A stretch of DNA of 64,000 nucleotides from Flagellimonas spongiicola (GCF_023502425.1 NZ_JAMFMA010000001.1:744001-808000); one strand, 5' to 3'; numbered from the stretch's first letter, positions 28,567 through 38,057 are shown. The notes: a model not told the origin generated them from the sequence alone. A program made the numbers and translations.

Positions 28567-29523
28567 GTGGTCAAGAATATCATGCAAGGCTTAAACCGGA
28601 AGAAAGTGAAGGTGTTTTTACTTTTTTTGATATGCTCTTTCTTCGCTTGGTTCTTGAGTAATCTTTCGGAATCATATGAATCACGGGTTAATCTAAACCT
28701 GAATTACCGAAATTTACCGGACACCCTGTTGTTGGGAAACAATGCCGTTGAAACCATGGAGGCCAAATTAAGGACTAGTGGATTCCAGTTTCTTTATTAT
28801 AAGTTTTGGAATAAGCGTGTGAACTTGGATTTAGCTGAGGTAGAATATAGAAACGGACGATTTTTGTTAAGTGAAGACCAGTTAAAGAAGCAATTGGATA
28901 GGCAGTTGTCGCAAAATATTTCCTTACTGGATCTTGATAGAAACCAACTAACGGTTGACTTGTATCAAGTTGCGAGAAAAGAAATACCAGTCGTAGCACA
29001 GCTGAACATTGAATATGAGCAGAACTACATTTTGGATGGGCCACCAGTTATAAATCCAAAAAATGTGACTATAAAGGGGCCAAATAGCGAAATAGATACG
29101 ATCCAACGTATTTTAACCGCAGAAATTAAATTGGTCAATGTCTCTACCGACTTTACGCAAGAAGTGCAGCTGGTTTTTCCAAAAAATTTGGTCAACAGTA
29201 TCTTCTCGCATTCCCGGGTGGCAGTAACCGGAAAGGTTGCAAAATTTTCAGAAGAAGTATTTGAGGTTCCAGTTCGGGTAATCAATCATCCTGAAGGTTA
29301 TCAAGTGAAGACTTTTCCTAATTCGGTCAAATTACTATGCAAGGCCACAGTGGAACGTTTAAAATTGCTTTCCCCCAATAATTTTGAAGTAGTTGCGGAT
29401 TACAAACAACTAGGGAATGCAAATGGGGATGAATTGATACTTGAGGTGTTTCGTCAACCGGAAAATGTTTATGATTTAAAGTTGATGGTAAACAAAGTTA
29501 ATTTTGTTTTAGAGCAAGAATGA
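28567..29523 (+). CDS. YbbR-domain membrane protein
   Basis: A 318-residue protein with one N-terminal membrane helix (VKVFLLFLICSFFAWFLSNLS) followed by YbbR-like beta domains facing the periplasm. YbbR proteins in Firmicutes (CdaR) regulate diadenylate cyclase; no cyclase gene is adjacent here. The frame starts at a GTG (28567); an ATG at 28582 (MQGLNRKK) is a plausible alternative. It overlaps coaE by four bases. Confidence 0.82.
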   Translation: MVKNIMQGLNRKKVKVFLLFLICSFFAWFLSNLSESYESRVNLNLNYRNLPDTLLLGNNAVETMEAKLRTSGFQFLYYKFWNKRVNLDLAEVEYRNGRFLLSEDQLKKQLDRQLSQNISLLDLDRNQLTVDLYQVARKEIPVVAQLNIEYEQNYILDGPPVINPKNVTIKGPNSEIDTIQRILTAEIKLVNVSTDFTQEVQLVFPKNLVNSIFSHSRVAVTGKVAKFSEEVFEVPVRVINHPEGYQVKTFPNSVKLLCKATVERLKLLSPNNFEVVADYKQLGNANGDELILEVFRQPENVYDLKLMVNKVNFVLEQE

Positions 29524-30107
29524 GAATAGTTGGGCTTACAGGTGGAATAGGGAGCGGAAAAAGTACAATTGCCAGGATGTTTCGGGAATTGGGTATACCT
29601 GTGTACGATTCAGACGAAGAAGCCAAAAAGTTAATGGTTGATTCACCAAAAGTAAAATCCGCTATTATGGATTTGTTGGGAGCGGAATCATATGTTGATG
29701 GTAAATTGAATCGCTATTATGTTGCTTCAAAGGTGTTTGTGGACCCTGATTTGCTCCTTTCCCTGAATGAGATAGTGCACCCAGCAGTCCGCGAGCATTT
29801 TAACTTGTGGGTAAAAAACCAAGAAAGTCCATATGTAATCCAAGAGACTGCATTGATATATGAAAATGGAGTTCAGGAGCAATATGATGCGGTAATACTG
29901 GTGGTTGCTCCGAAAGAAATTCGATTGAAACGTGTTATGGATAGGGACAATGTGGATTCGAAAAAAGTCCAAGATCGCATGGACAACCAAATGGATGATT
30001 CGCTCAAAAAAGATTTGGCCCAACATGTGATCACTAATTTGGATTTGGAAAGTACACGCCGACAAGTGTCAGATCTTCACCGTGTACTGGTGAAAGCCAA
30101 GAATTGA
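29520..30107 (+). CDS. coaE: Dephospho-CoA kinase
   Basis: Final enzyme of coenzyme A synthesis. The 195-residue protein starts with the P-loop VGLTGGIGSGKST, then FRELGIPVYDSDEEAKKL, HPAVREHF and the ALIYENGVQ region, with the lid arginines in IRLKRVMDRD. The ATG overlaps the YbbR stop (ATGA), so the two are probably coupled. Confidence 0.96.
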   Translation: MRIVGLTGGIGSGKSTIARMFRELGIPVYDSDEEAKKLMVDSPKVKSAIMDLLGAESYVDGKLNRYYVASKVFVDPDLLLSLNEIVHPAVREHFNLWVKNQESPYVIQETALIYENGVQEQYDAVILVVAPKEIRLKRVMDRDNVDSKKVQDRMDNQMDDSLKKDLAQHVITNLDLESTRRQVSDLHRVLVKAKN

Positions 30108-30116
30108 TTTACCATT

Positions 30117-30144
30117 TTAACATTTTTGTTAAGGTTAGGTTAAA
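30117..30144. promoter_or_regulatory. TTAACA/TGTTAA palindrome and GTTAA repeats before the RprXY-like pair
   Basis: TTAACA-TTTT-TGTTAA (30117-30132) is a perfect 16-base palindrome. It is followed by a second GTTAA (30139) spaced 11 bases from the first (30128), a spacing typical of OmpR-class sites, and a third at 30162. A weak -7 (TAATTTTA, 30172-30179) follows. It could be an autoregulatory operator. Confidence 0.4.
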
Positions 30145-30184
30145 CGATAAAAGGCCTAAATGTTAAATTTCTAATTTTACCCCA

Positions 30185-31768
30185 ATGAACAAGAAGCTAT
30201 TTGTTCTTCTCGTCATTCTTATGAGCTTGTCCTTAATCGGGATAATTTTTGTTCAGGTTTACTGGATTAGAACTTCGATAAATGACAAGGAGGAGCAATT
30301 CTCAAGAACAGTTACGGACATCCTGGATAAGGTAGCAAGTAGGGTGGAGAAAAGGGAGATGAAGGATTATTCAGATCGTTTGGCTTCATTGGTAGATAGT
30401 GTGGACCAACCCAAATCTACCCAGTTCAGAAATTTTTTGTTTGTAGACAGGGATTTAAACTCAGATGAAATTCTCTTTTATTCCCATGGAATACTTGAGG
30501 AAGATTACAATATATCATCAACGTTCTTTGATAACTTAACAGGGGAGGAGGATTCAACAACCATTACCAACTTCACAAGCAAGCGTACAAAAGCGGTTTT
30601 TCGTGAGGAGTACGGCTTGGATGGTAAGAGTTATAGTTTGACACCCATACAACGTGCAGAAAAAATTGGTGGCCTTTCAAGTATTGAGAAGCTTGCTTTG
30701 GAAGATGTATTTATGGAATATGCCAAAAGTAGGCCTATCCATAAAAGGGTGACCAAACAAGAATTGGAACTGTTACTTGGACAAGAACTTGGAAACAGGA
30801 ACATAGATATAGACTACGAGTATGGAGTCTATAGTCAAGGTTACCCGACCAAAGTGAAATCCAAGAAGTTCAAATTTTCGGAATCTAAAATGTACAAGGC
30901 GCCAATATTCAAGGATAGTGAAGGGCTTAGTAATTTTTCATTGCTGCTCACTTTCCCATCCATGAATAAATTCTTGTTTCAATCCATTATGGGCATGGCT
31001 TTGTTGTCTTTGGTATTTACGTTGGTCATTATGGTGGCATATTCCAGTGCGATCTATCAATTGATCAAACAAAAGCAGATTTCAGAGATTAAAACAGACT
31101 TCATCAATAACATGACCCATGAATTCAAAACGCCGATTGCGACAATCAATTTGGCAGTAGAGGCCATACGAAATCCAAACTCAATAGAGGATAAGGAAAA
31201 AGTACTTCGCTATTTGGGAATGATCAAGGATGAAAATAAACGTATGCACGCCCAAGTAGAAAATGTCTTGCGGATATCCAAATTGGAGAAAAACCAGCTG
31301 GATATCAGTAAAGACAGGGTTGATGTTCATGATATTATTGAAGATGCGGTAACCCATATTGAATTGATTGTTGCAGATAGAGGTGGTTATGTGCATACGC
31401 ATTTGGATGCTGGACGTTCAGAAGTTCTAGCTAACGACACCCATTTTACCAATGTGATCGTGAACATGTTGGATAATGCCGTCAAATATTCACCTGAATC
31501 CCCAAAAATTGATGTATATACCGAATTGGTGAAAAATAGCATCATAGTTAAGATCAAGGATCAAGGTGCAGGAATGAGTAAAGTGGTTCTTAAAAAAGTG
31601 TTCGAAAAGTTCTATCGAGAACACACCGGAGACATTCACAATGTTAAGGGACACGGATTAGGACTAGCTTATGTAAAACGAATAGTAGAAGATCATCAGG
31701 GAGAGGTTTATGCCGAGAGTGAAAAAGGTAAAGGCAGTACTTTCTTTATAAAACTCCCCTTAATTTAA
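30185..31768 (+). CDS. Sensor histidine kinase (RprX-like)
   Basis: A 527-residue membrane kinase. Two membrane helices (about 5-27 and 262-285) flank a large periplasmic sensor of unknown fold. The phospho-accepting His is H312 in the THEFKTP motif, followed by the ATPase domain with the N box (NMLDNAVKYSP), IKDQGAGM and the GHGLGLAYVKRIV G2 box. There is no clear HAMP domain. It is 5 bases before the response-regulator gene and resembles the RprX/RprY pair of Bacteroides; the signal is unknown. Confidence 0.92.
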   Translation: MNKKLFVLLVILMSLSLIGIIFVQVYWIRTSINDKEEQFSRTVTDILDKVASRVEKREMKDYSDRLASLVDSVDQPKSTQFRNFLFVDRDLNSDEILFYSHGILEEDYNISSTFFDNLTGEEDSTTITNFTSKRTKAVFREEYGLDGKSYSLTPIQRAEKIGGLSSIEKLALEDVFMEYAKSRPIHKRVTKQELELLLGQELGNRNIDIDYEYGVYSQGYPTKVKSKKFKFSESKMYKAPIFKDSEGLSNFSLLLTFPSMNKFLFQSIMGMALLSLVFTLVIMVAYSSAIYQLIKQKQISEIKTDFINNMTHEFKTPIATINLAVEAIRNPNSIEDKEKVLRYLGMIKDENKRMHAQVENVLRISKLEKNQLDISKDRVDVHDIIEDAVTHIELIVADRGGYVHTHLDAGRSEVLANDTHFTNVIVNMLDNAVKYSPESPKIDVYTELVKNSIIVKIKDQGAGMSKVVLKKVFEKFYREHTGDIHNVKGHGLGLAYVKRIVEDHQGEVYAESEKGKGSTFFIKLPLI

Positions 31769-31773
31769 AACAT

Positions 31774-32487
31774 ATGGAGACAGAGAAAAAGAAGATTCTA
31801 TTGGTAGAAGATGATCCCAATTTTGGGATTGTTCTCAAGGATTACTTATCCATGAACGACTTTGATGTTGTTCTTGCCAAAAATGGAATGGAAGGGTTTG
31901 AAAAGTTCAAAAAAGACAATTATGACGTTTGTATTTTAGACGTCATGATGCCTTACAAGGATGGATTTACCTTGGCTCGCGAAATCAGGGAAAAGAATGA
32001 GAACGTTCCAATTATTTTCCTAACAGCTAAAACCATGAAGGAAGATGTCCTAAAAGGTTATAAGGCAGGAGCAGACGACTATTTGAACAAGCCATTCGAT
32101 TCTGAGGTATTGCTAATGAAACTTAAAGCAATTCTTCAAAGAAAAGCTTCAAGTACTCTGGCTGACAGCAAGCAATTCGAATTCGAAATTGGTAATTTCC
32201 ATTTGAATTCCAAGCTGAGGTTCCTAACATATATGGAAGAAGAACCTATTAAATTGTCTCCTAAGGAAAATGAGTTATTGCGTTTGCTTGCCTTGCATGA
32301 AAATGATCTAATGCCAAGGGAATTGGCATTGACCAAAATCTGGCGGGACGATAATTATTTCACTTCTCGAAGTATGGACGTATATATCGCCAAATTGCGT
32401 AAGTACCTTAAGCGAGATGATGTGGTCGAAATCCTAAACATTCATGGTGAAGGATTTAGATTGGTCGTTAAAGCAGAAAATCAATAA
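31774..32487 (+). CDS. OmpR/PhoB-family response regulator (RprY-like)
   Basis: A 237-residue regulator. The receiver has the acidic pair in VEDDP, phospho-acceptor D56 (ILDVMMP), the switch Thr (FLTAKT) and Lys (NKPFD). The C-terminal winged helix ends with RSMDVYIAKLRKYL and NIHGEGFRL. It forms an operon with the kinase before it and ends at a strong terminator. Candidate binding repeats lie upstream of the pair. Confidence 0.95.
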   Translation: METEKKKILLVEDDPNFGIVLKDYLSMNDFDVVLAKNGMEGFEKFKKDNYDVCILDVMMPYKDGFTLAREIREKNENVPIIFLTAKTMKEDVLKGYKAGADDYLNKPFDSEVLLMKLKAILQRKASSTLADSKQFEFEIGNFHLNSKLRFLTYMEEEPIKLSPKENELLRLLALHENDLMPRELALTKIWRDDNYFTSRSMDVYIAKLRKYLKRDDVVEILNIHGEGFRLVVKAENQ

Positions 32488-32504
32488 AAGATTATAAAAC
32501 ACAT

Positions 32505-32532
32505 AAAAAGCCACCTTTGGGTGGCTTTTTTT
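32505..32532. terminator. Bidirectional rho-independent terminator
   Basis: AAAAAGCCACC and GGTGGCTTTTTTT form a strong hairpin with A and T runs on opposite sides, between the converging regulator gene and gntK. Confidence 0.9.
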
Positions 32533-33040
32533 ATTGATTGTTATTTGATGCCAGATACTCCAGAATTTTCGCGACAATCTCCTCTGGACCGGAAGTGATA
32601 GAAACTTCAAGTGCCGAAGCTGGTGTTTCCAAAGTATCAAATTGTGATTGCAATAATGCAGATGTCATATAATGTGATTTGCGTTTTTCCAATCGGGATT
32701 TTATAAGGTCGAATGAACCTGTTAAATGAATAAAAGCCATTTGACCTTCAATTTTATTCCTTAATAGCTTCCGATAGGTCTTTTTTAAGGCCGAGCATGC
32801 AATTATTGCTCCATGCAATTTATGCTCAACTGCTAGTTCATTCAGACGAATAAGCCATCCTTCCCGGTCATGGTCATCTAATGGAATGCCATTGGACATT
32901 TTATCAATATTCGCTTTGGGGTGGAAGTCATCGCCGTCAAAAAAAGGAATGTCCAGCTGGTCGGACAGCAGGTGACCAATAGTGGATTTACCTGTGCCGG
33001 AAACACCCATGAGGATAATGATGGTATATTTTGAGGTCAT
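32531..33040 (-). CDS. gntK: Gluconokinase (GntK-type)
   Basis: Phosphorylates gluconate to 6-phosphogluconate. The 169-residue kinase has the P-loop MGVSGTGKST, the family motif FFDGDDFHPKANIDKM, the DREGWLIRL segment and ACSALKKTYR. It is the last gene of the eight-gene minus-strand operon, five bases after miaA. A GntP-family permease is at 49883 but far away, so joint function in gluconate use is only possible. Confidence 0.92.
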   Translation of the reverse strand: MTSKYTIIILMGVSGTGKSTIGHLLSDQLDIPFFDGDDFHPKANIDKMSNGIPLDDHDREGWLIRLNELAVEHKLHGAIIACSALKKTYRKLLRNKIEGQMAFIHLTGSFDLIKSRLEKRKSHYMTSALLQSQFDTLETPASALEVSITSGPEEIVAKILEYLASNNNQ

Positions 33041-33045
33041 GGTGT

Positions 33046-33948
33046 CTAGTTTAATTGCAATTGATTCAATACAGTGGTTAAATCATACATATAATCCACC
33101 CATATGATCTGTTCGTTTTTACGGAGCCATGTAAGTTGCCGTTTTGCAAATCTTCGGGTATTCTTTTTTATTTCCTCCACTGCAGTGGCCAAATCAAAAC
33201 TGCCATCCATATGTGCAAACAACTCCCTATAACCCACTGTTTGAAGGGCATTCAGATTTCTAAATGAATACAGTGCCTTGGCTTCTTCCAATAATCCATT
33301 TTCCATCATCAAGTCAACTCGCTGATTGATTCGATCGTAGATGACTTCCCTTTCGGCATTTATTCCCACATAAACAGCATTAAAATTACGAATAGGTTTA
33401 TCTTGTTTTAAGAATGAGCTGTAAGGTTTTCCTGCGGAAATGCTTACTTCTAAAGCCCTAATAACACGATGCGGGTTCTCTAAATCCACTTGTTCGTAAT
33501 AGTTGGGGTCTCTTTTTTTAAGTTCATCTTGCAAACTAACAAGTCCCAGATTTTCAAGGTTTTTATTTAGCTGAATTCGAAGCCCAGGGTCCACCTGTGG
33601 AAAATTGTCGAGTCCTTTTATTACTGCATCCACATATAGTCCGCTCCCACCTACCATAACCACGGTCTTATGCGATTTATACAAGGAATCCAATTTGGCA
33701 ATTGCATCATGCTCAAAATCGCCAACCGAATAAGGCTCATTTATGCTGATGTGTTGGATGAAATGATGCGTTACAGTATCAAGCTCTTCACGCGTGGGGA
33801 CGGCGGTTCCTATCTGCATTTCTTTGAAAAACTGTCTTGAATCCGCAGATATAATCTCCGTTCCGAAATGTTGGGCAAGTTCTATTCCCAATCTCGTTTT
33901 TCCAATGGCCGTTGGGCCTACCACCGCAATGAGGGTTTTGGAACTCAT
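33046..33948 (-). CDS. miaA: tRNA dimethylallyltransferase MiaA
   Basis: Adds dimethylallyl to A37 of UNN-reading tRNAs. The 300-residue protein has the P-loop VVGPTAIGKT, ISADSRQ, the VVMVGGSGLYVDAV motif, NPHRVIRALEV and the C-terminal TRRFAKRQLTWLRK tract. It overlaps the ion-channel gene by four bases. Confidence 0.96.
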   Translation of the reverse strand: MSSKTLIAVVGPTAIGKTRLGIELAQHFGTEIISADSRQFFKEMQIGTAVPTREELDTVTHHFIQHISINEPYSVGDFEHDAIAKLDSLYKSHKTVVMVGGSGLYVDAVIKGLDNFPQVDPGLRIQLNKNLENLGLVSLQDELKKRDPNYYEQVDLENPHRVIRALEVSISAGKPYSSFLKQDKPIRNFNAVYVGINAEREVIYDRINQRVDLMMENGLLEEAKALYSFRNLNALQTVGYRELFAHMDGSFDLATAVEEIKKNTRRFAKRQLTWLRKNEQIIWVDYMYDLTTVLNQLQLN

Positions 33949-34784
33949 AGTAACTCGCCGCAGTTATAACAATGGGTCGCATCATCGCGATGTCCTTCAG
34001 CGGTACAACTAGGACAAGCTTGAGTGTTGGTGTGGACCAAATGATTGCCCTTTTTACCTTTTTGATGCTTGGAAAACTCTACTGTGACAATGCCAGTGGG
34101 CACCGCAATGATTCCGTAACCCAATATCATGATTACGGTTGCAAAAAACTGTCCTAGATTGGTTTGCGGAGCAATATCACCATAACCTACGGTGGTTAGT
34201 GTTACAATGGTCCAATAGATACTACGCGGAATACTGGTAAAGCCAGCCTCATCACTTTCAATTAAGTACATGGCCGTACCAAGCATTACAGAAAGTATCA
34301 ATACAACGTAAATAAAGACTGCAATTTTAGCACGGCTCGCCTTTAAGGCTGCCTTTAATTGCGAAGCTTCGCCCAAGAATTTCACCAACTTCAAAATCCT
34401 AAATATCCGTAGCAATCGAAATGCCCGAATGGCCAACAGAACCTGAGAACCTGCTAAAATATAGGAGAGGTAGAGCGGAATGGTAGAAACAAAATCCACA
34501 ATTCCATAAAAACTGAAGACATATTTCCAAGGACGGCGGATACTAATAAGACGTGCGATATACTCCAAACTAAAGAAAATCGTAACGACCCATTCAAGGG
34601 TGAGCAATAGTTTGTGATGGTTTGCATCAATCTCCTTTACACTTTCCAGCATTACAAGGACAACACTGAGTACAATAAGAAAGACCAGGACGATATCAAA
34701 GATTTTACCTAACGGTGTATCCGCTTCATAAATGATTTCATGAATGGTATTTCTCCAGCCTGACTGTGTTTTTTGTCTTTTCAA
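33945..34784 (-). CDS. Six-helix potassium channel with C-terminal zinc ribbon
   Basis: A 279-residue voltage-gated-type K+ channel. Segments S1-S6 are visible, including an S4-like helix with spaced arginines (AFRLLRIFRILKLVKFLG) and the selectivity filter TLTTVGYGD before S6. The soluble tail carries two cysteine pairs (CPSC and CYNC), a small zinc-ribbon-like module that might act as a cytoplasmic sensor. It overlaps both neighbours by four bases (miaA and the exonuclease gene), so expression is tied to them. Confidence 0.9.
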   Translation of the reverse strand: MKRQKTQSGWRNTIHEIIYEADTPLGKIFDIVLVFLIVLSVVLVMLESVKEIDANHHKLLLTLEWVVTIFFSLEYIARLISIRRPWKYVFSFYGIVDFVSTIPLYLSYILAGSQVLLAIRAFRLLRIFRILKLVKFLGEASQLKAALKASRAKIAVFIYVVLILSVMLGTAMYLIESDEAGFTSIPRSIYWTIVTLTTVGYGDIAPQTNLGQFFATVIMILGYGIIAVPTGIVTVEFSKHQKGKKGNHLVHTNTQACPSCTAEGHRDDATHCYNCGELL

Positions 34785-36136
34785 TCGGTGGGTGTTAACT
34801 CCAAAATTTTGAGATGGTCGTTTTTCCTCAGATACGACTCCACTATGAAGGTGGTATTATCATCACTTGTCATTGGAGTGGTAATTGATTCCAATATATG
34901 AATATTATTTATTTGATGGTTGAGTTCCACATAGCCATAGCCTTTTAAAACGCCTTCTCTAATAAGTATAAAACTGCGTTCTCCTAGCTCTCTACCTTTA
35001 TCCAAAATCGCAATATTCTTTTGGTTGATGCTGTATTTTAGGAATGCCTCTTCTAGTTTCAGGTTAAATTCCTCTGCGTTGTTATGGTTAATACAATTGT
35101 TCGCGGGTGTTAAATTTGTGCCATTTGAAGCCAATGCCAAAGTATCCGGGCAGAGATTGTATTCTTCACTGATTTTTTTGAGGAAGCTTTTTGCTGAAGG
35201 AATCCCGTTGAATCCAATGTTCCGCTGTTTTTTAAATCGATGTTTCACAATTTCCAGTGTTATATGATCCGTACCGTTTTGATAAAAATTCAGCACATGC
35301 GAAAACAGCTTCTTTTTGGCTACCTGGTTATGTTTTGGCCTTGTCTTTTGCATTTCTTCATACTCCTTTAGAATTGCGACCAATTCACTGCCTGTTCGTT
35401 CAAAAGAAACTTTTTTGGTCTCTTTTTGAAGCTTTCTTGCCAGTTGCCCAACGTTGGTAAAATGCTGATTGACTCTTTTTTTAGCGTTTTTGGTCTTTCC
35501 CAGAAAAATTATCTCGCCGTCTCGGTCATGCATATAATACACTCCAGTTTCAGAAGGTAACTCTGATACAATATCCAATTGGGTAGGCGATAATTCACCT
35601 TCGGTTTCTTCACGGATAACCTCTGTTAAAATGCGTTTATCTGAATCTTTGTCTAGAAGTAGCCTAAAAAGTTTTAATGTGGCGATGGCATCTCCGTTGG
35701 CCCTGTGTCTATCGCTCATAGGAATTCCAAGCGAGCGTACCAGTTTACCTAGGCTATGCGATTCGGCATCAGGGATAAGTTTCTTGGATAGGTCAACAGT
35801 GCATAGGGTCTTGCGTTGAAAATCATAACCAAGTCTTCTAAACTCAGTACGCAAAATTCGATAGTCAAACTGGGCATTATGGGCAACCAAAACTGCACCT
35901 TCCGTAATTTCCACAATTCGTTTGGCAACTTCATGGAACTTTGGCGCTGTACGTAGCATTTTATTATTGATGCCAGTAAGTTTAGTGACAAAAGGTTGAA
36001 TTTCCCGTTCAGGATTCACCAGACTGATGAATTGATCTACCACCTGATGTCCATCAAACCTGTGGATTGCAATTTCCGTTATACCTTCTTCATTGTATTT
36101 GCCTCCGGTGCTTTCTATATCAAGTACAGCGTACAT
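34781..36136 (-). CDS. DEDDh exonuclease fused to UvrC-like GIY-YIG domain
   Basis: A 451-residue two-domain nuclease. Residues 1-165 are a DnaQ-like 3'-5' exonuclease with DIEST (ExoI), AHNAQFDYRIL (ExoII) and the HRANGDA (ExoIII) motif. Residues about 195-275 are a GIY-YIG nuclease domain (ETGVYYMHDRDGEIIFLGKTKNAKKRVNQHF). The C-terminal 170 residues are unassigned. The fusion is known from several phyla; a repair role is inferred. It is the fifth gene of the operon. Confidence 0.88.
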   Translation of the reverse strand: MYAVLDIESTGGKYNEEGITEIAIHRFDGHQVVDQFISLVNPEREIQPFVTKLTGINNKMLRTAPKFHEVAKRIVEITEGAVLVAHNAQFDYRILRTEFRRLGYDFQRKTLCTVDLSKKLIPDAESHSLGKLVRSLGIPMSDRHRANGDAIATLKLFRLLLDKDSDKRILTEVIREETEGELSPTQLDIVSELPSETGVYYMHDRDGEIIFLGKTKNAKKRVNQHFTNVGQLARKLQKETKKVSFERTGSELVAILKEYEEMQKTRPKHNQVAKKKLFSHVLNFYQNGTDHITLEIVKHRFKKQRNIGFNGIPSAKSFLKKISEEYNLCPDTLALASNGTNLTPANNCINHNNAEEFNLKLEEAFLKYSINQKNIAILDKGRELGERSFILIREGVLKGYGYVELNHQINNIHILESITTPMTSDDNTTFIVESYLRKNDHLKILELTPTD

Positions 36137-36156
36137 GGAACTGACAGATAAATGGA

Positions 36157-36813
36157 TTAATTGTAGTTACGCACACCAAAGATACTACTTCCTATGCGCA
36201 CCATGGTACTGCCTTCCTCAATGGCCACTTGGTAATCTCCACTCATACCCATTGAAAGTATGCTGAGACTATCAATTTTTTTCTTCACGGAATCATAAAT
36301 GGTTTTGAGATTCCCAAATTCTTTGCGAATCTGAGTTTGGTTCTCGGTAAATGTGGCCATTCCCATAAGTCCACAAATCCTTACGTTTTCCAGTGCTTTG
36401 AATTCATTAGAGGTAAGCAAAGCGTTCAATTCTGACGTATTAAGCCCGAATTTGGTGGATTCCTCGGCAATATGTATTTGCAACAAGCACGGTATAATTC
36501 GATTGTGCTTCATCGCTTGCTTATTGATTTCAGTTAACAATCGTAAACTATCAACACCATGTACAAGTGACACAAATTCCGCCATGTATTTGACTTTGTT
36601 GCGCTGTACATGTCCGATCATGTGCCATTCAATATCCTTGGGTAGCTTTTCCCATTTTTGGGCCATTTCCTGAATTTTATTTTCCCCAAAAACGCGTTGT
36701 CCTGCTTCATAGGCAGCCATAATATCCGTTTCAGGTTTGGTTTTGGAGACCGCTACAAGCGTTACGTACTCTGGTAAAGCATCTTTTATATTGGCAAGAT
36801 TTTCTTTGATCAT
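36157..36813 (-). CDS. YggS-family PLP-binding protein (PLPBP)
   Basis: A 218-residue alanine-racemase-fold protein that binds pyridoxal phosphate and takes part in vitamin B6 homeostasis rather than catalysis. The PLP lysine lies in VAVSKTKP near residue 25; FGENKIQEMAQKW, WHMIGHVQRNK and the SMGMSGDYQVAIEEGSTMVRIGSSIFG block are all present. It is five bases from the DUF1015 gene. Confidence 0.94.
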   Translation of the reverse strand: MIKENLANIKDALPEYVTLVAVSKTKPETDIMAAYEAGQRVFGENKIQEMAQKWEKLPKDIEWHMIGHVQRNKVKYMAEFVSLVHGVDSLRLLTEINKQAMKHNRIIPCLLQIHIAEESTKFGLNTSELNALLTSNEFKALENVRICGLMGMATFTENQTQIRKEFGNLKTIYDSVKKKIDSLSILSMGMSGDYQVAIEEGSTMVRIGSSIFGVRNYN

Positions 36814-36818
36814 AGGCG

Positions 36819-38054
36819 CTAAAATTCGTAAATGGTCATTCCGCTGCGTAATTTGGGTTCTATATAGGTGCTTTTGGGTGGCATTACCTGTCCGGCATCA
36901 GCTATCGCCTTAATTTCCTCAATGGTTGTTGGCACCAAATTAAATCCAACCGCATAATCCCCTTTATCTATGTTATCTTTCATTTTTAGCACATTATGTT
37001 TGCCGTATCCATATGAAATGCGCTTGTCCTTCCTTAAATCGTGAATACCAAGAATGGGCTCCAAAATGGTTTTATATAAAATTTGTGTGTCCAATTTACT
37101 CAATGCATCGGTGAACCCATATACAGTTTTACGTAGGTATAGCGAATAATACTCGCCATCCAAATACATTCCAAAATGGTGTTTTTGTGTTGGCTTGTAC
37201 AAACCGTCATCACGTTTTTCAATTCTGTAGAGTTCATCCAGTTGTATTAGGAATTCCTCCTTTGTGAATCCATTTAAGTCCTTGACCATCCGGTTAAACT
37301 CATATATTTTGATTTCCGTCTCTGGAATCAAATACGCCATAAAGTAGTTATAGGGTTCTGTGCCCGAATGATTTGGGTTTGCTTCTTTCTTCTTTTTCGC
37401 TAGCAAGTTGGATGAAGCACTACGGTGATGGCCGTCCGCAATGTAAAGTTTGTCCGTTTGTGCAAAACAGGTTTGTAGATTGCCAATCGTGGCGGAATCA
37501 TCAATTTTCCAAAGTTGGTGATTGTATTTGTCTGTTGTAGTAAAATTGTATTCGGGTTCTTTTGATGCTTCATTTCTAATTATCTCATCAATGGCGCTGT
37601 TATTGGCGTAAGTAAGTAAAACGGGTTCGGCGTTAAAGCCAACTACATCCAAATAATCGGCAAAGAGTTTTTCACGTCTTTGGATGGTGTCTTCGTGTTT
37701 TTTAATGACATCATTTTGATAATCCAATACACTACAAGCGCAAAAGAAACCTAAACTATTGAAATCGCCTTTGGATATTTGATACAGATAAAAACAAGGT
37801 TCATCATCCTTTAAGAATATGTGGTCTTCCAAAAACTCCAAATAACGGTTGTGAACCAACCTAAAACGCTCCCTACCTTTGGTGTTTTTATGGAATTTAA
37901 ATCCCGGATTGATGATATGCAAAAAGGAAAACGGATTGTATTTCAAAACCGATTTCAATTCATCCTTAGGATATTCTTCATAAGAGCGAGAAGCAACAAA
38001 TGAAGCTTTGTCCTTAGCAGGTCTAATTGCTTTAAAAGGTTTTATAACCGCCAT
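36819..38054 (-). CDS. DUF1015 family protein
   Basis: A 411-residue protein of the DUF1015 (SerB-associated) family. It starts VIKPFKAIRP and has the IADGHHRSASS motif, the YNYFMAYLIP segment and DTQILYKTILEPILGI. Family members are metabolic by context but have no established activity. Here it lies between the 3-hydroxyacyl-CoA dehydrogenase gene (3-base gap) and the YggS gene (4-base gap). Confidence 0.9.
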   Translation of the reverse strand: MAVIKPFKAIRPAKDKASFVASRSYEEYPKDELKSVLKYNPFSFLHIINPGFKFHKNTKGRERFRLVHNRYLEFLEDHIFLKDDEPCFYLYQISKGDFNSLGFFCACSVLDYQNDVIKKHEDTIQRREKLFADYLDVVGFNAEPVLLTYANNSAIDEIIRNEASKEPEYNFTTTDKYNHQLWKIDDSATIGNLQTCFAQTDKLYIADGHHRSASSNLLAKKKKEANPNHSGTEPYNYFMAYLIPETEIKIYEFNRMVKDLNGFTKEEFLIQLDELYRIEKRDDGLYKPTQKHHFGMYLDGEYYSLYLRKTVYGFTDALSKLDTQILYKTILEPILGIHDLRKDKRISYGYGKHNVLKMKDNIDKGDYAVGFNLVPTTIEEIKAIADAGQVMPPKSTYIEPKLRSGMTIYEF

Positions 38055-38057
38055 CTA

